A stretch of DNA of 64,000 nucleotides from Catellatospora paridis (GTDB taxonomy: Bacteria > Actinomycetota > Actinomycetes > Mycobacteriales > Micromonosporaceae): NCBI RefSeq assembly GCF_009720365.1, contig NZ_ML769321.1:62001-126000 (forward strand). The letters run 5' to 3'. The notes below the pieces were generated by a model, which saw nothing but the letters and a program-made list of their open reading frames with translations, was not told the origin of the DNA and did no database searches. Numbering within the stretch: position 1 is the first letter of the stretch; the number at the start of each line of letters is the position of its first letter. Made by a program: the position numbers and the translations under genes. Below, one piece after another: positions 32,697 through 40,740 of this stretch.

Positions 32697-33049
32697 GGCC
32701 CAGGCGTCGGTGTAGTTGTACCGCCCTGCCGTGTGCATCAGCAGGTGGCGGACGGTGACGGCGTCCCCGTCGGCGAGCTTGCCCGGCAGCCATCGTTCGA
32801 CGGTGTCGTCGAGGCGCAACGCGCCGTCACCCGTCAGCTGAAGTACGGCAACGGCCGTGAACGTCTTGGTGACGCTGCCGATCCGGAAGTGGCCGGCCGG
32901 GTCGACGGGATGTCGGTTCCCCATGCGGACACGCCGCTGGACAGCGCGTACGAGCCGGTGTCGTCGCGTGCCTCGGCCAGCGCGCCCACCGCCCACTCGG
33001 CCGCGACCGTGTCGAGGGCCGCCTGCAGCCGGGCCGGGGAGATCCGCAT
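32697..33049 (-). pseudogene. Serine hydrolase remnant (class C beta-lactamase-like), frameshifted
   Basis: An N-terminal remnant of about 115 residues. From the ATG at 33049 the frame reads MRISPARLQAALDTVAAEWA and YALSSGV. It then shifts frame at about 32920-32945 and continues GHFRIGSVTKTFTAVAVLQL, DTVERWLPGKL and HTAGRYNYTDAW. It holds the SxxK motif (SVTK) but loses the YxN and HxG boxes, because the sequence runs into the truncated ATP-grasp gene near 32697. A frameshift plus a deletion fusion explains both. It is more distant from the two intact serine hydrolases than they are from each other. Confidence 0.7.
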
Positions 33050-33141
33050 GAGCCACACCCTAGGTGTGCGTGCTCTCAGTCAGGACGCGGGCTGTCCGCC
33101 GGGATCATCGGCGGCGGGACGCCGGTCTCTCGGCGACGGTG

Positions 33142-33855
33142 TCACAGGACGGCGACGGTGAGCCAGTCGGCGGAGCGCGCCTTGTAGCCCAGCCGTGTGG
33201 TGAGCCCCTCGACGATTGCGGCGACGTGTCCTGCACCGTAGACCACCGCGACCTCGATGGGCTCGTCGCCGCGCTCCTCGTGCAGCCGGTAGAGGGCGGC
33301 CAGGAGCCGGTCGTCACGAGTGCCGGTGAAGGCCACGTGGACCTCTGGCGGCACGGAGTCGTTCTGGTCCTCTTCCTCCGGCGACGGCAGATCGTTGACC
33401 TCCATCGACTTCGACCAGATCACCTGGGTCCCGCCGAACAGGCGCACCAGCGCGATGGCCGGCAGGATGCACCACACCACCAGCCGGTGGCCGAGGGGCA
33501 CCTTGCGCCAATCGTCCTGGAACTCCTCGACGGTGACGTCGGGGTTGATCACCGGCACGCCCAGCGCGCGGTAGTCGATGTCCTGCTTCACGAGCTTCAT
33601 CCGCCGGTTGAAGCGCAGCGTGGTGTAGCTGAGCATCAGCGCGCCCATCAGCGGTGAACGCCGCCGCCCGCCGCCCCGGACTCCTTCGGCCACCACGACG
33701 TCGGCCTTGCCGAGCCGCGCGGTGACCGCCTCGTAGAACTCCGGCTCGGCCATGTGAATCATGGGGTAGATCACGAACTGCAACGGTGATTCGCGGTGCC
33801 GCAACCGGATCACCGCGGACCGGACCCAGAACTCTGTCACCTCGATGATCTGCAT
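33142..33855 (-). CDS. TraB/GumN-like protein
   Basis: A 237-residue protein with features of the TraB/PrgY/GumN (ChaN/EreA-like) superfamily: FVIYPMIHMAEPEFYEAV at residues about 27-44, an EG pair (VVVAEGVRG), and a C-terminal GAGH motif (VVYGAGHVAAIVEGL). A hydrophobic stretch in the middle (LVVWCILPAIALVRLFGG) could anchor it. Members of this group are proposed metal-dependent hydrolases or proteases, and most are uncharacterised. It is transcribed alone, upstream of the pseudogene region and divergent from the TIGR03086 gene at 34067. Confidence 0.7.
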   Translation of the reverse strand: MQIIEVTEFWVRSAVIRLRHRESPLQFVIYPMIHMAEPEFYEAVTARLGKADVVVAEGVRGGGRRRSPLMGALMLSYTTLRFNRRMKLVKQDIDYRALGVPVINPDVTVEEFQDDWRKVPLGHRLVVWCILPAIALVRLFGGTQVIWSKSMEVNDLPSPEEEDQNDSVPPEVHVAFTGTRDDRLLAALYRLHEERGDEPIEVAVVYGAGHVAAIVEGLTTRLGYKARSADWLTVAVL

Positions 33856-34066
33856 ACGGCTGTCGGGCGCCCTTCCTGTGGATCACGTCATGGTGGCAGC
33901 CGCTGTCCACCGTCACCGGCCTGAGCGAATCGCAGTTCGTGCATACCCCGCCGTGTCACAGCCGGCCAGTAGCATGTCGACGGCCCGACCGCACCGAGCG
34001 TCCGAAGCCGGGTCCCGCACGTGTGCGAGATCGTCCGGTCCGGGCCTGGCCGAAGGAGTTGACGTC

Positions 34067-34621
34067 ATGACCGGTCCCGCTGACGAACACCGCCACACCG
34101 CCGAGGCGTTCACCGAACGCGTGCGCGGCGTCGCCCCCGGCGACTGGGATCGTCCGGCGCCCTGCGCAGGCTGGGTCGCCCGTGACGTGGTGGGCCACCT
34201 GGTCGAGTGGTTCCCCGGCTTCCTGCGGGCGGGTGCGGGCGTCGACCTGCCGAAGGGCCCGTCCGTCGCGGAGGACCCGGTGGGCGCCTGGACTGTCCAC
34301 AGCGACGGCGTGCAGGCCCTGCTCGACGACCCCGCCACGGCCGACCGGGTCCTCAACAACCCGAACATCGGCGAGATGCCGCTGGACCAGGCGGTCGCCA
34401 TGTTCTACACCACCGACGTCTTCCTGCACACGTGGGATCTGGCCCGGGCCACCGGCCAGGACGAGCGTCTCGACGCCGAGCGGTGCGCCATGCTGCTGGA
34501 GGGGATGCTGCCGATGGACGCGGTGCTGCGTTCCAGCGGGCACTACGGCCCGAGGGTCGAGGTCCCCGACGACGCCGACCCGCAGACGCGCCTGCTGGCC
34601 TTCATCGGCCGCACTCCCTGA
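34067..34621 (+). CDS. TIGR03086-type DinB/MDMPI-like protein
   Basis: A 184-residue protein. The ATG at 34067 follows AAGGAG at a good distance. The signature PCAGWVARDVVGHLVEWFPG (residues about 28-47) has the conserved His of the metal-binding site, and TDVFLHTWDLARATGQD carries the second His. It is the same family as the protein at 7228, with a similar end (RLLAFIGRTP versus RLLGRTGRDP). Thiol-dependent transfer or isomerase chemistry is inferred from the family. Confidence 0.82.
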   Translation: MTGPADEHRHTAEAFTERVRGVAPGDWDRPAPCAGWVARDVVGHLVEWFPGFLRAGAGVDLPKGPSVAEDPVGAWTVHSDGVQALLDDPATADRVLNNPNIGEMPLDQAVAMFYTTDVFLHTWDLARATGQDERLDAERCAMLLEGMLPMDAVLRSSGHYGPRVEVPDDADPQTRLLAFIGRTP

Positions 34622-34742
34622 CTGAGCACATCGCCCCGGAGATCATGCGGTGCCCCGGCGGTCCGTGTCGGCGGCGGTTGGGAGATCGTCGGGCGCGTAG
34701 GCTGCGCGGGGCGTGACGCGTATCGATCAGGAGGGCGGTGCC

Positions 34743-35108
34743 ATGTCGCAGAACCGGCAGACGGTGGAGACCTATCTCGAGGGCTTTCGCAAGAACGATC
34801 ATGCACAGATCCTGTCCTGCCTCACCGATGACATCGAGTGGACCGTCTATGGGGCGTTCCACCTCACCGGCAAGCAGGCGTACGACGAGGCCATCGACGG
34901 TCCCGCGTTCGTCGAGCCGCCGCAGTTGGAGATCGTCCGCATGGTCGAGCAGGACGACGTGGTCATGGCCGAGCTGACCGGTTCGGTGCTGCGCCCCGAC
35001 GGCACCACGATGCGCATGTCCATGGCAGAGGTCTTCGTCATGCGTGACGGCCTGATCGCCGAGCGCCGGGCCTGGGTGATCGAGCTGAAGGAGAACGACT
35101 ACCGCTGA
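34743..35108 (+). CDS. SnoaL/NTF2-like protein
   Basis: A 121-residue single-domain protein with an NTF2-like fold: VETYLEGFRKNDHAQILSCL, then DDIEWTVYGAFHLTGKQAY, and FVMRDGLIAERRAWVIEL. The start at 34743 follows AGGAGGGCGG. Family members act as isomerases, hydrolases or cyclases on small molecules, or bind ligands. It stands alone between the TIGR03086 and DNA polymerase IV genes. Confidence 0.8.
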   Translation: MSQNRQTVETYLEGFRKNDHAQILSCLTDDIEWTVYGAFHLTGKQAYDEAIDGPAFVEPPQLEIVRMVEQDDVVMAELTGSVLRPDGTTMRMSMAEVFVMRDGLIAERRAWVIELKENDYR

Positions 35109-35158
35109 GCTGCGGGTGCCGGTTCCCTTTCTCGTACAGGCGTACTAAACTGCTGGTC

Positions 35159-36349
35159 GTGACCAGCCCGGCGACGATCCTGCACGCGGATCTCGACTCG
35201 TTCTACGCGTCGGTGGAACAGCGGGACGCCCCGCGACTGCGGGGCCGACCCGTGATCGTCGGCGCCGGGGTGGTGCTGGCCGCCAGTTATGAGGCCAAGG
35301 CATACGGGGTGCGCACCGCGATGAGCGTGCGCGCCGCCCGCGACCGGTGCCCGCAGGCGATCGTGGTGCCGCCGCGGATGTCGGCGTACACCGAGGCCAG
35401 CCGAGCCGTGTTCGAGGTCTTCGACGACACCACGCCGATCGTCGAACCGCTCTCCATCGACGAGGCGTTCCTCGACGTCGCCGGCCTGCACCGGATCGCC
35501 GGCACGCCCGTGGCGATCGCGGCCCGGCTGCGCCGCGACGTCCTCGACCGGGTCGGGCTGCCGATCACCGTCGGGGTGGCCCGCACCAAGTTCCTGGCCA
35601 AGGTCGCCAGCCGGGTCGCGAAGCCCGACGGCCTGCTCGCCGTCGAGCCGGCCGACGAGCTGACGTTCCTGCACCGGCTGCCGGTAGAGGTGCTGTGGGG
35701 CGTCGGCGAGGTGACCTCCGGCAAGCTGCACCAGCGCGGCATCCGCACCGTCGGGCAGGTGGCCCGGCTGGGCGAGGCGGCACTGGTGTCGATGCTCGGC
35801 CAGGGCTCAGGCCGCCACCTGCACGCCCTCGCCCACAACCGGGACCCGCGGCCGGTCGTCACCGGCCGCCGCCGCGCGTCGATGGGAGCGCAGCGGGCGC
35901 TGGGCCGCGGCCCGCACACGGTCGAGTTCCTGGAGGCCGCGCTGGCCGGGCTGGTCGAACGGGTCACCCGCCGGATGCGCAGCGCGGAGCGTCCCGGCCG
36001 CACCGTGGTGCTGCGGCTGCGGTTCGCCGACTACACCCGGGCGACGCGGTCGTCGACCCTGGCCAAGGCGACGTCGCAGACCCAGGCGGTTCTCGACACC
36101 GCCCGGGCGCTGCTCGCGACCGCCTCGCCGCTGGTGGCCGAGCGCGGCCTGACGCTGATCGGCGTCTCGGTGGGCAACCTGGACCGGGCCGGCCACATCC
36201 AGCCCGAGCTGCCCTTCGACGACCTGCCACGGGACGCGCTGGACACCGCCGTCGACGCGGTGCGCCGCCGGTTCGGCACCACCTCCCTGCAACGAGGCAC
36301 GCTGCTGGGCACCGACACCGGCCTGGTCATGCCGATGCTGCCCGACTGA
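35159..36349 (+). CDS. dinB: DNA polymerase IV (Y-family)
   Basis: A 396-residue Y-family translesion DNA polymerase. Catalytic metal ligands D11 (HADLDSFYASVEQ) and D101-E102 (LSIDEAFLDVAG) are present, as are the steric-gate aromatic F14-Y15 and the helix-hairpin-helix (VGEVTSGKLHQRGIRTVGQV). The little-finger domain ends in QPELPFDD, close to the beta-clamp-binding consensus. Complete in length. A TACTAAACT element (35143-35151) just before the GTG suggests a very short leader or none. A GTAC-N4-GTAC inverted repeat (35134-35145) lies there and might be a degenerate damage-response site. Confidence 0.93.
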   Translation: MTSPATILHADLDSFYASVEQRDAPRLRGRPVIVGAGVVLAASYEAKAYGVRTAMSVRAARDRCPQAIVVPPRMSAYTEASRAVFEVFDDTTPIVEPLSIDEAFLDVAGLHRIAGTPVAIAARLRRDVLDRVGLPITVGVARTKFLAKVASRVAKPDGLLAVEPADELTFLHRLPVEVLWGVGEVTSGKLHQRGIRTVGQVARLGEAALVSMLGQGSGRHLHALAHNRDPRPVVTGRRRASMGAQRALGRGPHTVEFLEAALAGLVERVTRRMRSAERPGRTVVLRLRFADYTRATRSSTLAKATSQTQAVLDTARALLATASPLVAERGLTLIGVSVGNLDRAGHIQPELPFDDLPRDALDTAVDAVRRRFGTTSLQRGTLLGTDTGLVMPMLPD

Positions 36350-36390
36350 ACTCCGTCCCGCCGGGATGCGCACTGCCGGGCTGGGCCGTG

Positions 36391-37008
36391 CTACAGGGTG
36401 ACGGTGTCGCCCAATGGGATGCGCGAGTAGCCGATGCCCTCCTCGTCGCCCAGCCAGGCGTCGAACTGGTGGAGTCCGAGGTCGTTGAGCACCCCGTCGT
36501 GGATCGGGAACGAGCGATGCGGCCGAACAGCCCGGGCGAACCGGATCGCGTCGCCGATCTTCAGCCACGGACCGGCCGCCGGGATCAGCAGCGTCTCGAC
36601 CGGCTCCGACGGCACGAACAGCGAGTCGCCGGGGTGGTACACGCCGTCGACGACGAAGCCGACGTTGGGGCAGCCGGGCAGGCCGTCGATGATCTCGGCG
36701 TGCTCGCCGCCGACCGCCCGCACCGTGAACCCGGCTGCGGTGAAGACGTCACCGGGGGAGACCGCCTGCACGCCCTCGCCAAGCTCCGCGGCCAGCGCGG
36801 GGTGGGTGTGGACGGTGAGTTCGGGGTTGCGCTCGCGGGCCGCCCGGAGCAGGTCGCGGTCTACGTGGTCGGCGTGCTCATGCGTGACGAGCACCGCTGC
36901 AACGCCGTCGAAGGACACCGGCTCCGAGTAGACGCCCGGATCGATCACCAGGGCCGCGTGGCCGTTCTCGACGCGTACACAGGCATGGCCGTATTTGGTC
37001 AGGCGCAT
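36391..37008 (-). CDS. MBL-fold metal-dependent hydrolase (UlaG-like)
   Basis: A 205-residue metallo-beta-lactamase-fold protein with H43-E-H45-A-D47-H48 (THEHADHVD), the later GGEH and HPGDSLF metal-site segments, and a C-terminal FPIHDG. This is the UlaG/YtkL-like subgroup. The start lies one base after the VOC gene stop (TGACATG), so the two are translationally coupled. Substrate not predictable. A glyoxalase-type pairing of VOC and MBL enzymes is tempting, but this MBL subgroup is not glyoxalase II by motif. Confidence 0.85.
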   Translation of the reverse strand: MRLTKYGHACVRVENGHAALVIDPGVYSEPVSFDGVAAVLVTHEHADHVDRDLLRAARERNPELTVHTHPALAAELGEGVQAVSPGDVFTAAGFTVRAVGGEHAEIIDGLPGCPNVGFVVDGVYHPGDSLFVPSEPVETLLIPAAGPWLKIGDAIRFARAVRPHRSFPIHDGVLNDLGLHQFDAWLGDEEGIGYSRIPLGDTVTL

Positions 37009-37009
37009 G

Positions 37010-37375
37010 TCAGTGCCCCCGCTCGGCGAGCGAGCGCAGCACGCAGAACTCGTTGCCCTCGGGGTCGGCGAGCACCGCCCAGCCGGTGCCGTCCGCGTTG
37101 CGGTGGTCGGCGGCCATGGTCGCGCCCAGGGCCAGCACCCGGTCGACCTCGACGTCGCGGGGCGTGTCGGACTGCAGGCAGAGGTGCAGGCGGTTCTTGA
37201 CCGACTTGGGCTCGGGGACCCGCTGGAAGAACACGATCTGGCCCGACGCCAGGTCGAAAGCGGCCTCGTGGCCGTCGTCGAACACGACCTTGCTGTCGAA
37301 GACCTGTGCCCACCAGCGCGCGAGGGCGCCGGGATCGGCGGCGTCGAAGGTGACGTTTCTGATGATCGTCGTCAT
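37010..37375 (-). CDS. VOC-family (glyoxalase/bleomycin-resistance fold) protein
   Basis: A 121-residue VOC protein with paired beta-alpha-beta-beta-beta units: MTTIIRNVTFDAADPGALAR at the start, RLHLCLQSDTPRDVEVDRVL in the middle, and VLADPEGNEFCVLRS at the end. The H/E metal-site pattern is partly present (H in LHLCL, E in GNEFCV). It is first in a two-gene operon with the MBL hydrolase. A 97-bp part of this gene (37212-37308) recurs with three changes at 39305-39401, and a shorter, more diverged piece at 47001-47040. Confidence 0.85.
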   Translation of the reverse strand: MTTIIRNVTFDAADPGALARWWAQVFDSKVVFDDGHEAAFDLASGQIVFFQRVPEPKSVKNRLHLCLQSDTPRDVEVDRVLALGATMAADHRNADGTGWAVLADPEGNEFCVLRSLAERGH

Positions 37376-37761
37376 ACGGCCACTCTGTTGCCTCGACGGC
37401 CGCATCGTCAAACGAGATGCGACGAGGCCGCGTACATCCGGGCCGGTTCCACGGAGCCTGCGGCGATGCGCCTGCGTAACGCCGCAGGCTCCGCCACCTC
37501 GACCGTGATCGAGAGGCTCGGATGTTCCAGGTGCATCGGAACCACGCAAACCAGCCGTGGGCTGTCGACACCGAGCGCCTCGGGTCTTCTGCGCCGCAGC
37601 TGACCGCGGCAACGCCCCCACCTGCGCGTCTTCGGGTCATCCGGGTTCCGGCATCCTCCCGCGCTCAAGGCCGCACTTCCATACGCTGTCGGTAGGCGTC
37701 TCGGTCATATGCCGGCCGTGGCGCCGAGAGCGGTCATCCAGGGATGTGCAAGGAGGGTGTC
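37376..37761. other. Gene-free interval with a strong hairpin
   Basis: No gene is supported over 386 bp between the VOC gene and the EthD-like gene. A perfect 13-bp inverted repeat (37453-37465 with 37480-37492, 14-nt loop) sits here. Since both flanking genes start from this interval, the hairpin is not a terminator for either and may mark lost sequence or a structured leader. A weak reading of a possible protein fragment at 37408-37668 is not convincing. Confidence 0.5.
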
Positions 37762-38067
37762 GTGCCCACGAAGATCACGTTGATGATCGACAATCCTGCG
37801 AACCCTGACGACTTCGAGCGCGCCTACGCGGACGTGAAGGCGGCCGCGAAGAAGCTCCCGAAGCTGCAGCGACTCGAGTCTGCAAAGGTGTGGCCGAAAG
37901 AGGACGGCACGGCTACCCCCGCTTACCGGACGCTCGACCTCTACTTCGACAGCTACGACGACGCCTCCGCCGCGGTCGCGACGCCGGTTGCCGCCGAGGT
38001 CTTCGGCGCCCTTGCGGGGGCGCACGCCACCTTCACCGGGTTGTTCTCGGACATCGAGCGGGCTTGA
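37762..38067 (+). CDS. EthD-like dimeric alpha/beta-barrel protein
   Basis: A 101-residue protein of the EthD type (ferredoxin-like dimer): KITLMIDNPANPDDFERAYA, then AAAKKLPKLQRLESAKVWP, and LYFDSYDDASAAVATPVAAE. The GTG at 37762 follows AAGGAGGGT. EthD-like proteins assist ether-degrading P450 systems, but most relatives are of unknown function, and no P450 is in the window. Confidence 0.75.
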   Translation: MPTKITLMIDNPANPDDFERAYADVKAAAKKLPKLQRLESAKVWPKEDGTATPAYRTLDLYFDSYDDASAAVATPVAAEVFGALAGAHATFTGLFSDIERA

Positions 38068-38424
38068 TGACCGTGCTGGGCGACAAAGGTCGCCGGTCCG
38101 CAGTCCGGCGGCGCGTCGATGGAATGAAGGCAGCGGAGCTTTGGTAGAGAGGTTCGTCCAGACTGCCTGCATCGGCTTTGCCAGACACTGTCTGGTCAGC
38201 GAGCTGAACTGTGTCGACAGCGAGACCGTGAGCGTCCGCATGTGGCCCCCAGAAGGTCCGGTGCGGACATCGTGGGCCTCGTCGCGCACGCGCTTGCCCC
38301 CGGCGTTGGTGGGCGTGCTCGCACCGGGCACGAGCACCGGGTAGGTGACTGCACGGGCGGACCGGGTCGGTCGCCGTTAAGCTGCGCTAACGTGCAGCGT
38401 GCCGGTTAGCTCCAGCTCGCCGAC
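38068..38424. other. Gene-free interval
   Basis: No gene with convincing codon usage or ribosome site is seen over 357 bp between the EthD-like gene and the convergent VOC gene at 38425. No long inverted repeat or recognisable fragment was found. Confidence 0.4.
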
Positions 38425-38928
38425 TCAGCCCGGGAGATCCTCCGGGCGCTTTTCGGCAAGCTTGCCGTGCAGCAGTCCGGTGGACTGGCCGACCTCGATG
38501 AGGTATCCGTCAGGGTCCCGCATGTAGCAGCGGATCTCCGCCCCGCGGTCGATCGGCGGTGTGACGAACTCTGCGCCCTTCGTTTTCCAGTCCTCATAGC
38601 AGGACTGAATGTCAGCGACTCGCAGGTTCAGGAAGATCGAGGTGGTATCGCCGGGCTGGTAGTCGACCACCGAAATACCGGGCTTGTCGGGGGTCGGCGG
38701 CCCGCCGGGGTTCATGATGATCCACGAATTGGACAGTTTGACGATGCATGGGTTCTCGTCAAGGACGACAGTGCCGCCTAGAACGCGGGAGTAGAAGTCG
38801 CGGGAACGCGCGATCTTGCGGACGGTGAGGAACAACGTCACCAGAATGCCCTCAGCGGGAGAGGGGAGGTTGGCGACGTCGGTGCGGGGCGCAGGTTCTG
38901 TCACGAGGTTGCTCCACTCTGGCGGCAT
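38425..38928 (-). CDS. VOC-family protein
   Basis: A 167-residue VOC-fold protein, different from the one at 37010. ILVTLFLTVRKIARSRDFYS begins the first half, VLGGTVVLDEN follows, and DPDGYLIEVGQSTG ends the second half with the metal-site Glu. The ATG at 38928 is used; the frame is open back to 38988, but that extension is low complexity. A GTG at 38904 is another option. Dioxygenase, glyoxalase or resistance roles are all possible in the family. Confidence 0.78.
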   Translation of the reverse strand: MPPEWSNLVTEPAPRTDVANLPSPAEGILVTLFLTVRKIARSRDFYSRVLGGTVVLDENPCIVKLSNSWIIMNPGGPPTPDKPGISVVDYQPGDTTSIFLNLRVADIQSCYEDWKTKGAEFVTPPIDRGAEIRCYMRDPDGYLIEVGQSTGLLHGKLAEKRPEDLPG

Positions 38929-39304
38929 TGGTTGGGGCGGTTGCCTAGGCCTCGACGATGAAGGAGCCACCCTATTATCGCGGCACACGGCGGACCAGGG
39001 GGCGAACTGCGGCGATCCCCTGCGATGTTGGCCGACACCGCGCAGCGGTCGAGCGGATGGCAGGAGAGATCAGGCTGGGCGGATGGCGTCCCCCCATTCA
39101 CCTGTCAGCCAGTCACTGCACGGATCAGAGGACCGTCCTGAGCGAGTGAGTGTCGCTACACGCGGAAAGGGCCCGTGCCTCGCCCGAACCGCCGAGCGCG
39201 GGTGAATCGGCTCCTCAATCTGGCCAACCTACGTCTGGGTCGAGTGCTTCTCCCGGGTTCGGGCTGGTGGTGCGTGCGGTGGCCGTAGCCCGAAACTGGC
39301 GCGG

Positions 39305-39401
39305 TCGGGGACCCGCTGGAAGAACACGGTCTGGTCCGACGGCAGGTCGAAAGCGGCCTCGTGGCCGTCGTCGAACACGACCTTGCTGTCGAAGACCTGT
39401 G
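39305..39401 (-). pseudogene. VOC gene fragment, near-identical to part of 37212-37308
   Basis: This 97-bp stretch matches the middle of the VOC gene at 37212-37308 with three substitutions by my count. On the minus strand it encodes FDSKVVFDDGHEAAFDLPSD and then FFQRVP, versus FDLASG in the intact gene. Neither end of the gene is present. It abuts the -35 of the GntR operon. Confidence 0.75.
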
Positions 39402-39405
39402 TGGC

Positions 39406-39451
39406 TTGACGCGCGCCCCGGCACTATCACTATAGTGCTAGGCATCTAGTG
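39406..39451 (+). promoter_or_regulatory. GntR operon promoter with CACTATAGTG operator
   Basis: TTGACG (39406-39411) and CTATAG/TATAGT (39430-39436) with an 18-19-bp spacer form the promoter. A perfect palindrome CACTATAGTG (39428-39437) covers the -10. Extra half-sites CACTAT (39422) and CTAGTG (39446) flank it. This is typical of autorepression by the YtrA-type GntR encoded downstream. Confidence 0.7.
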
Positions 39452-39466
39452 AAATGAGACGTCACG

Positions 39467-39856
39467 GTGATTGAGTTCCATCTCGACGGGCGCTCCGGCG
39501 TTGCCCCCTACATGCAACTGATCCAGCAGGTGCGGCAGGCGCTGCGGCTGGGGCTGCTGGTCGAGGGGGACCGCCTGCCGACCGTCAAGGAGGTGGTCGC
39601 CAAGGTGGCGATCAACCCGAACACGGTCTTCAAGGCGTATCGAGAACTCGAGTACCAGGGACTGGTTGTCGCCCGGCCAGGAGTGGGCACGTTCGTCACT
39701 CGCACCCTGACCGATCAGTCGCTCGCCGCGCACGAGTCGCTGCGCGAAGAGCTGCGCACCTGGCTGGCCAAGGCGCGCGCCGCCGGGCTGGACGACGAAA
39801 GCATCGACGCGCTCATCGCGACCACCGTCCGCACCCCCACCGAGGAGTCCACATGA
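39467..39856 (+). CDS. GntR-family regulator, YtrA subfamily
   Basis: A 129-residue short GntR regulator. It has only the winged helix-turn-helix (RSGVAPYMQLIQQVRQALRL, LPTVKEVVAKVAINPNTVFK) and a small C-terminal dimerisation helix region. This is the hallmark of the YtrA subfamily that represses adjacent ABC transporter genes. The GTG start is weakly supported by a ribosome site (GAGAC). Its stop overlaps the ATPase start (ATGA). Confidence 0.88.
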   Translation: MIEFHLDGRSGVAPYMQLIQQVRQALRLGLLVEGDRLPTVKEVVAKVAINPNTVFKAYRELEYQGLVVARPGVGTFVTRTLTDQSLAAHESLREELRTWLAKARAAGLDDESIDALIATTVRTPTEEST

Positions 39857-40740
39857 CCGCCCCCGCGCTGAAGGCCGTGGGTCTGACCAAGCGATACGGA
39901 CGACACCACGCGTTGTCCGACTGCACCCTCGACATCCCGGCCAGCCGAGTCGTCGGTCTCGTGGGCCCGAACGGCGCCGGCAAGACGACTCTGTTGCAGC
40001 TGGCGGCCGGTATGCTCGCCCCGACGGCAGGCACCATCGAGGCCCTTGGCGGCCACCCGGCATCCGGCGCGGACCAACTGGCCAAGGTCGGTTTCGTCGC
40101 GCAGGACACCCCCACCTATGCGAACCTGTCCATCGCCGATCACCTGCGATTCGGGGCCCACACCAATCCGGGCTGGAGCCAGGCGACGGCCGAGGAGCGG
40201 ATCGACCAGCTCGGCCTGGATCCGCGGCAGAAGGCCGGCAAGCTCTCCGGAGGGCAGCGTTCACAGCTCGCGCTCACCATGGCCATCGCGAAAAGGCCGG
40301 AGCTGCTCATCCTTGACGAACCGGTGGCGAGCCTGGACCCGATGGCCCGGCGGGAATTCATGAAAGCGCTGATGGGCTTCACCGCCGACGACAAGGCCAG
40401 CGTCATCCTCTCCTCCCACCTGGTGTCGGATCTGGAACGCGTCTGCGACTACCTCGTCGTGCTCGTCGCATCCCGAGTGCAGATCGCGGGCGACGTCGAC
40501 GACCTGTTGGCCGGACACTTCCGGCTCACCGGCCCCCGGCGCGAACTCGCCGAACTGCCCGGCGGCGTGGACGTCATCGAGGAAAGCCACACCGAGCGGC
40601 AGTCCACGCTCATCGTCCGCGCCGACGTTCCGCTCGACGGCAGGTCATTCACCGTCGAGAAGCTCACCCTCGAAGACCTGGTCCTGGCCTACATGTCGAA
40701 GGCCATGCCGGCTCAGCCCGCAAGGGAGTCCACCCGATGA
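39853..40740 (+). CDS. ABC transporter ATP-binding protein
   Basis: A 295-residue ABC ATPase: Walker A GPNGAGKTT, Q-loop (VAQDTPTYANLS), signature KLSGGQRSQLAL, Walker B LLILDEPVASLDP, and H-loop (SSHLVSDLERV). The C-terminal 75 residues are the extra domain often seen in exporters of this subgroup. It overlaps the GntR gene and the permease gene by four bases each. Cargo unknown; YtrA-linked ABC systems elsewhere respond to cell-wall-active peptides. Confidence 0.9.
   Translation: MTAPALKAVGLTKRYGRHHALSDCTLDIPASRVVGLVGPNGAGKTTLLQLAAGMLAPTAGTIEALGGHPASGADQLAKVGFVAQDTPTYANLSIADHLRFGAHTNPGWSQATAEERIDQLGLDPRQKAGKLSGGQRSQLALTMAIAKRPELLILDEPVASLDPMARREFMKALMGFTADDKASVILSSHLVSDLERVCDYLVVLVASRVQIAGDVDDLLAGHFRLTGPRRELAELPGGVDVIEESHTERQSTLIVRADVPLDGRSFTVEKLTLEDLVLAYMSKAMPAQPARESTR

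Larger units (their letters stand above)
38929..39466. other. Gene-free interval with a VOC gene fragment
   Basis: No intact gene over 538 bp. The right part holds a 97-bp fragment of the VOC gene (39305-39401), followed at once by the GntR operon promoter. The left part (38929-39300) shows no coding signal on either strand that I would defend. It reads like eroded sequence between a VOC gene and a newly juxtaposed operon. Confidence 0.5.

Noticed and set aside
35134-35145. LexA box in front of DNA polymerase IV
   Set aside because: GTAC-N4-GTAC departs from the GAAC-N4-GTTC core, so only a degenerate site could be claimed.
36391-37375. Glyoxalase I/II pair (VOC plus MBL)
   Set aside because: The MBL protein carries UlaG-like rather than glyoxalase II motifs, so the pairing does not establish methylglyoxal detoxification.
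37408-37668. A possible small gene upstream of the VOC gene
   Set aside because: Residue composition is unlike a folded protein, no ribosome site precedes it, and no family is recognised.
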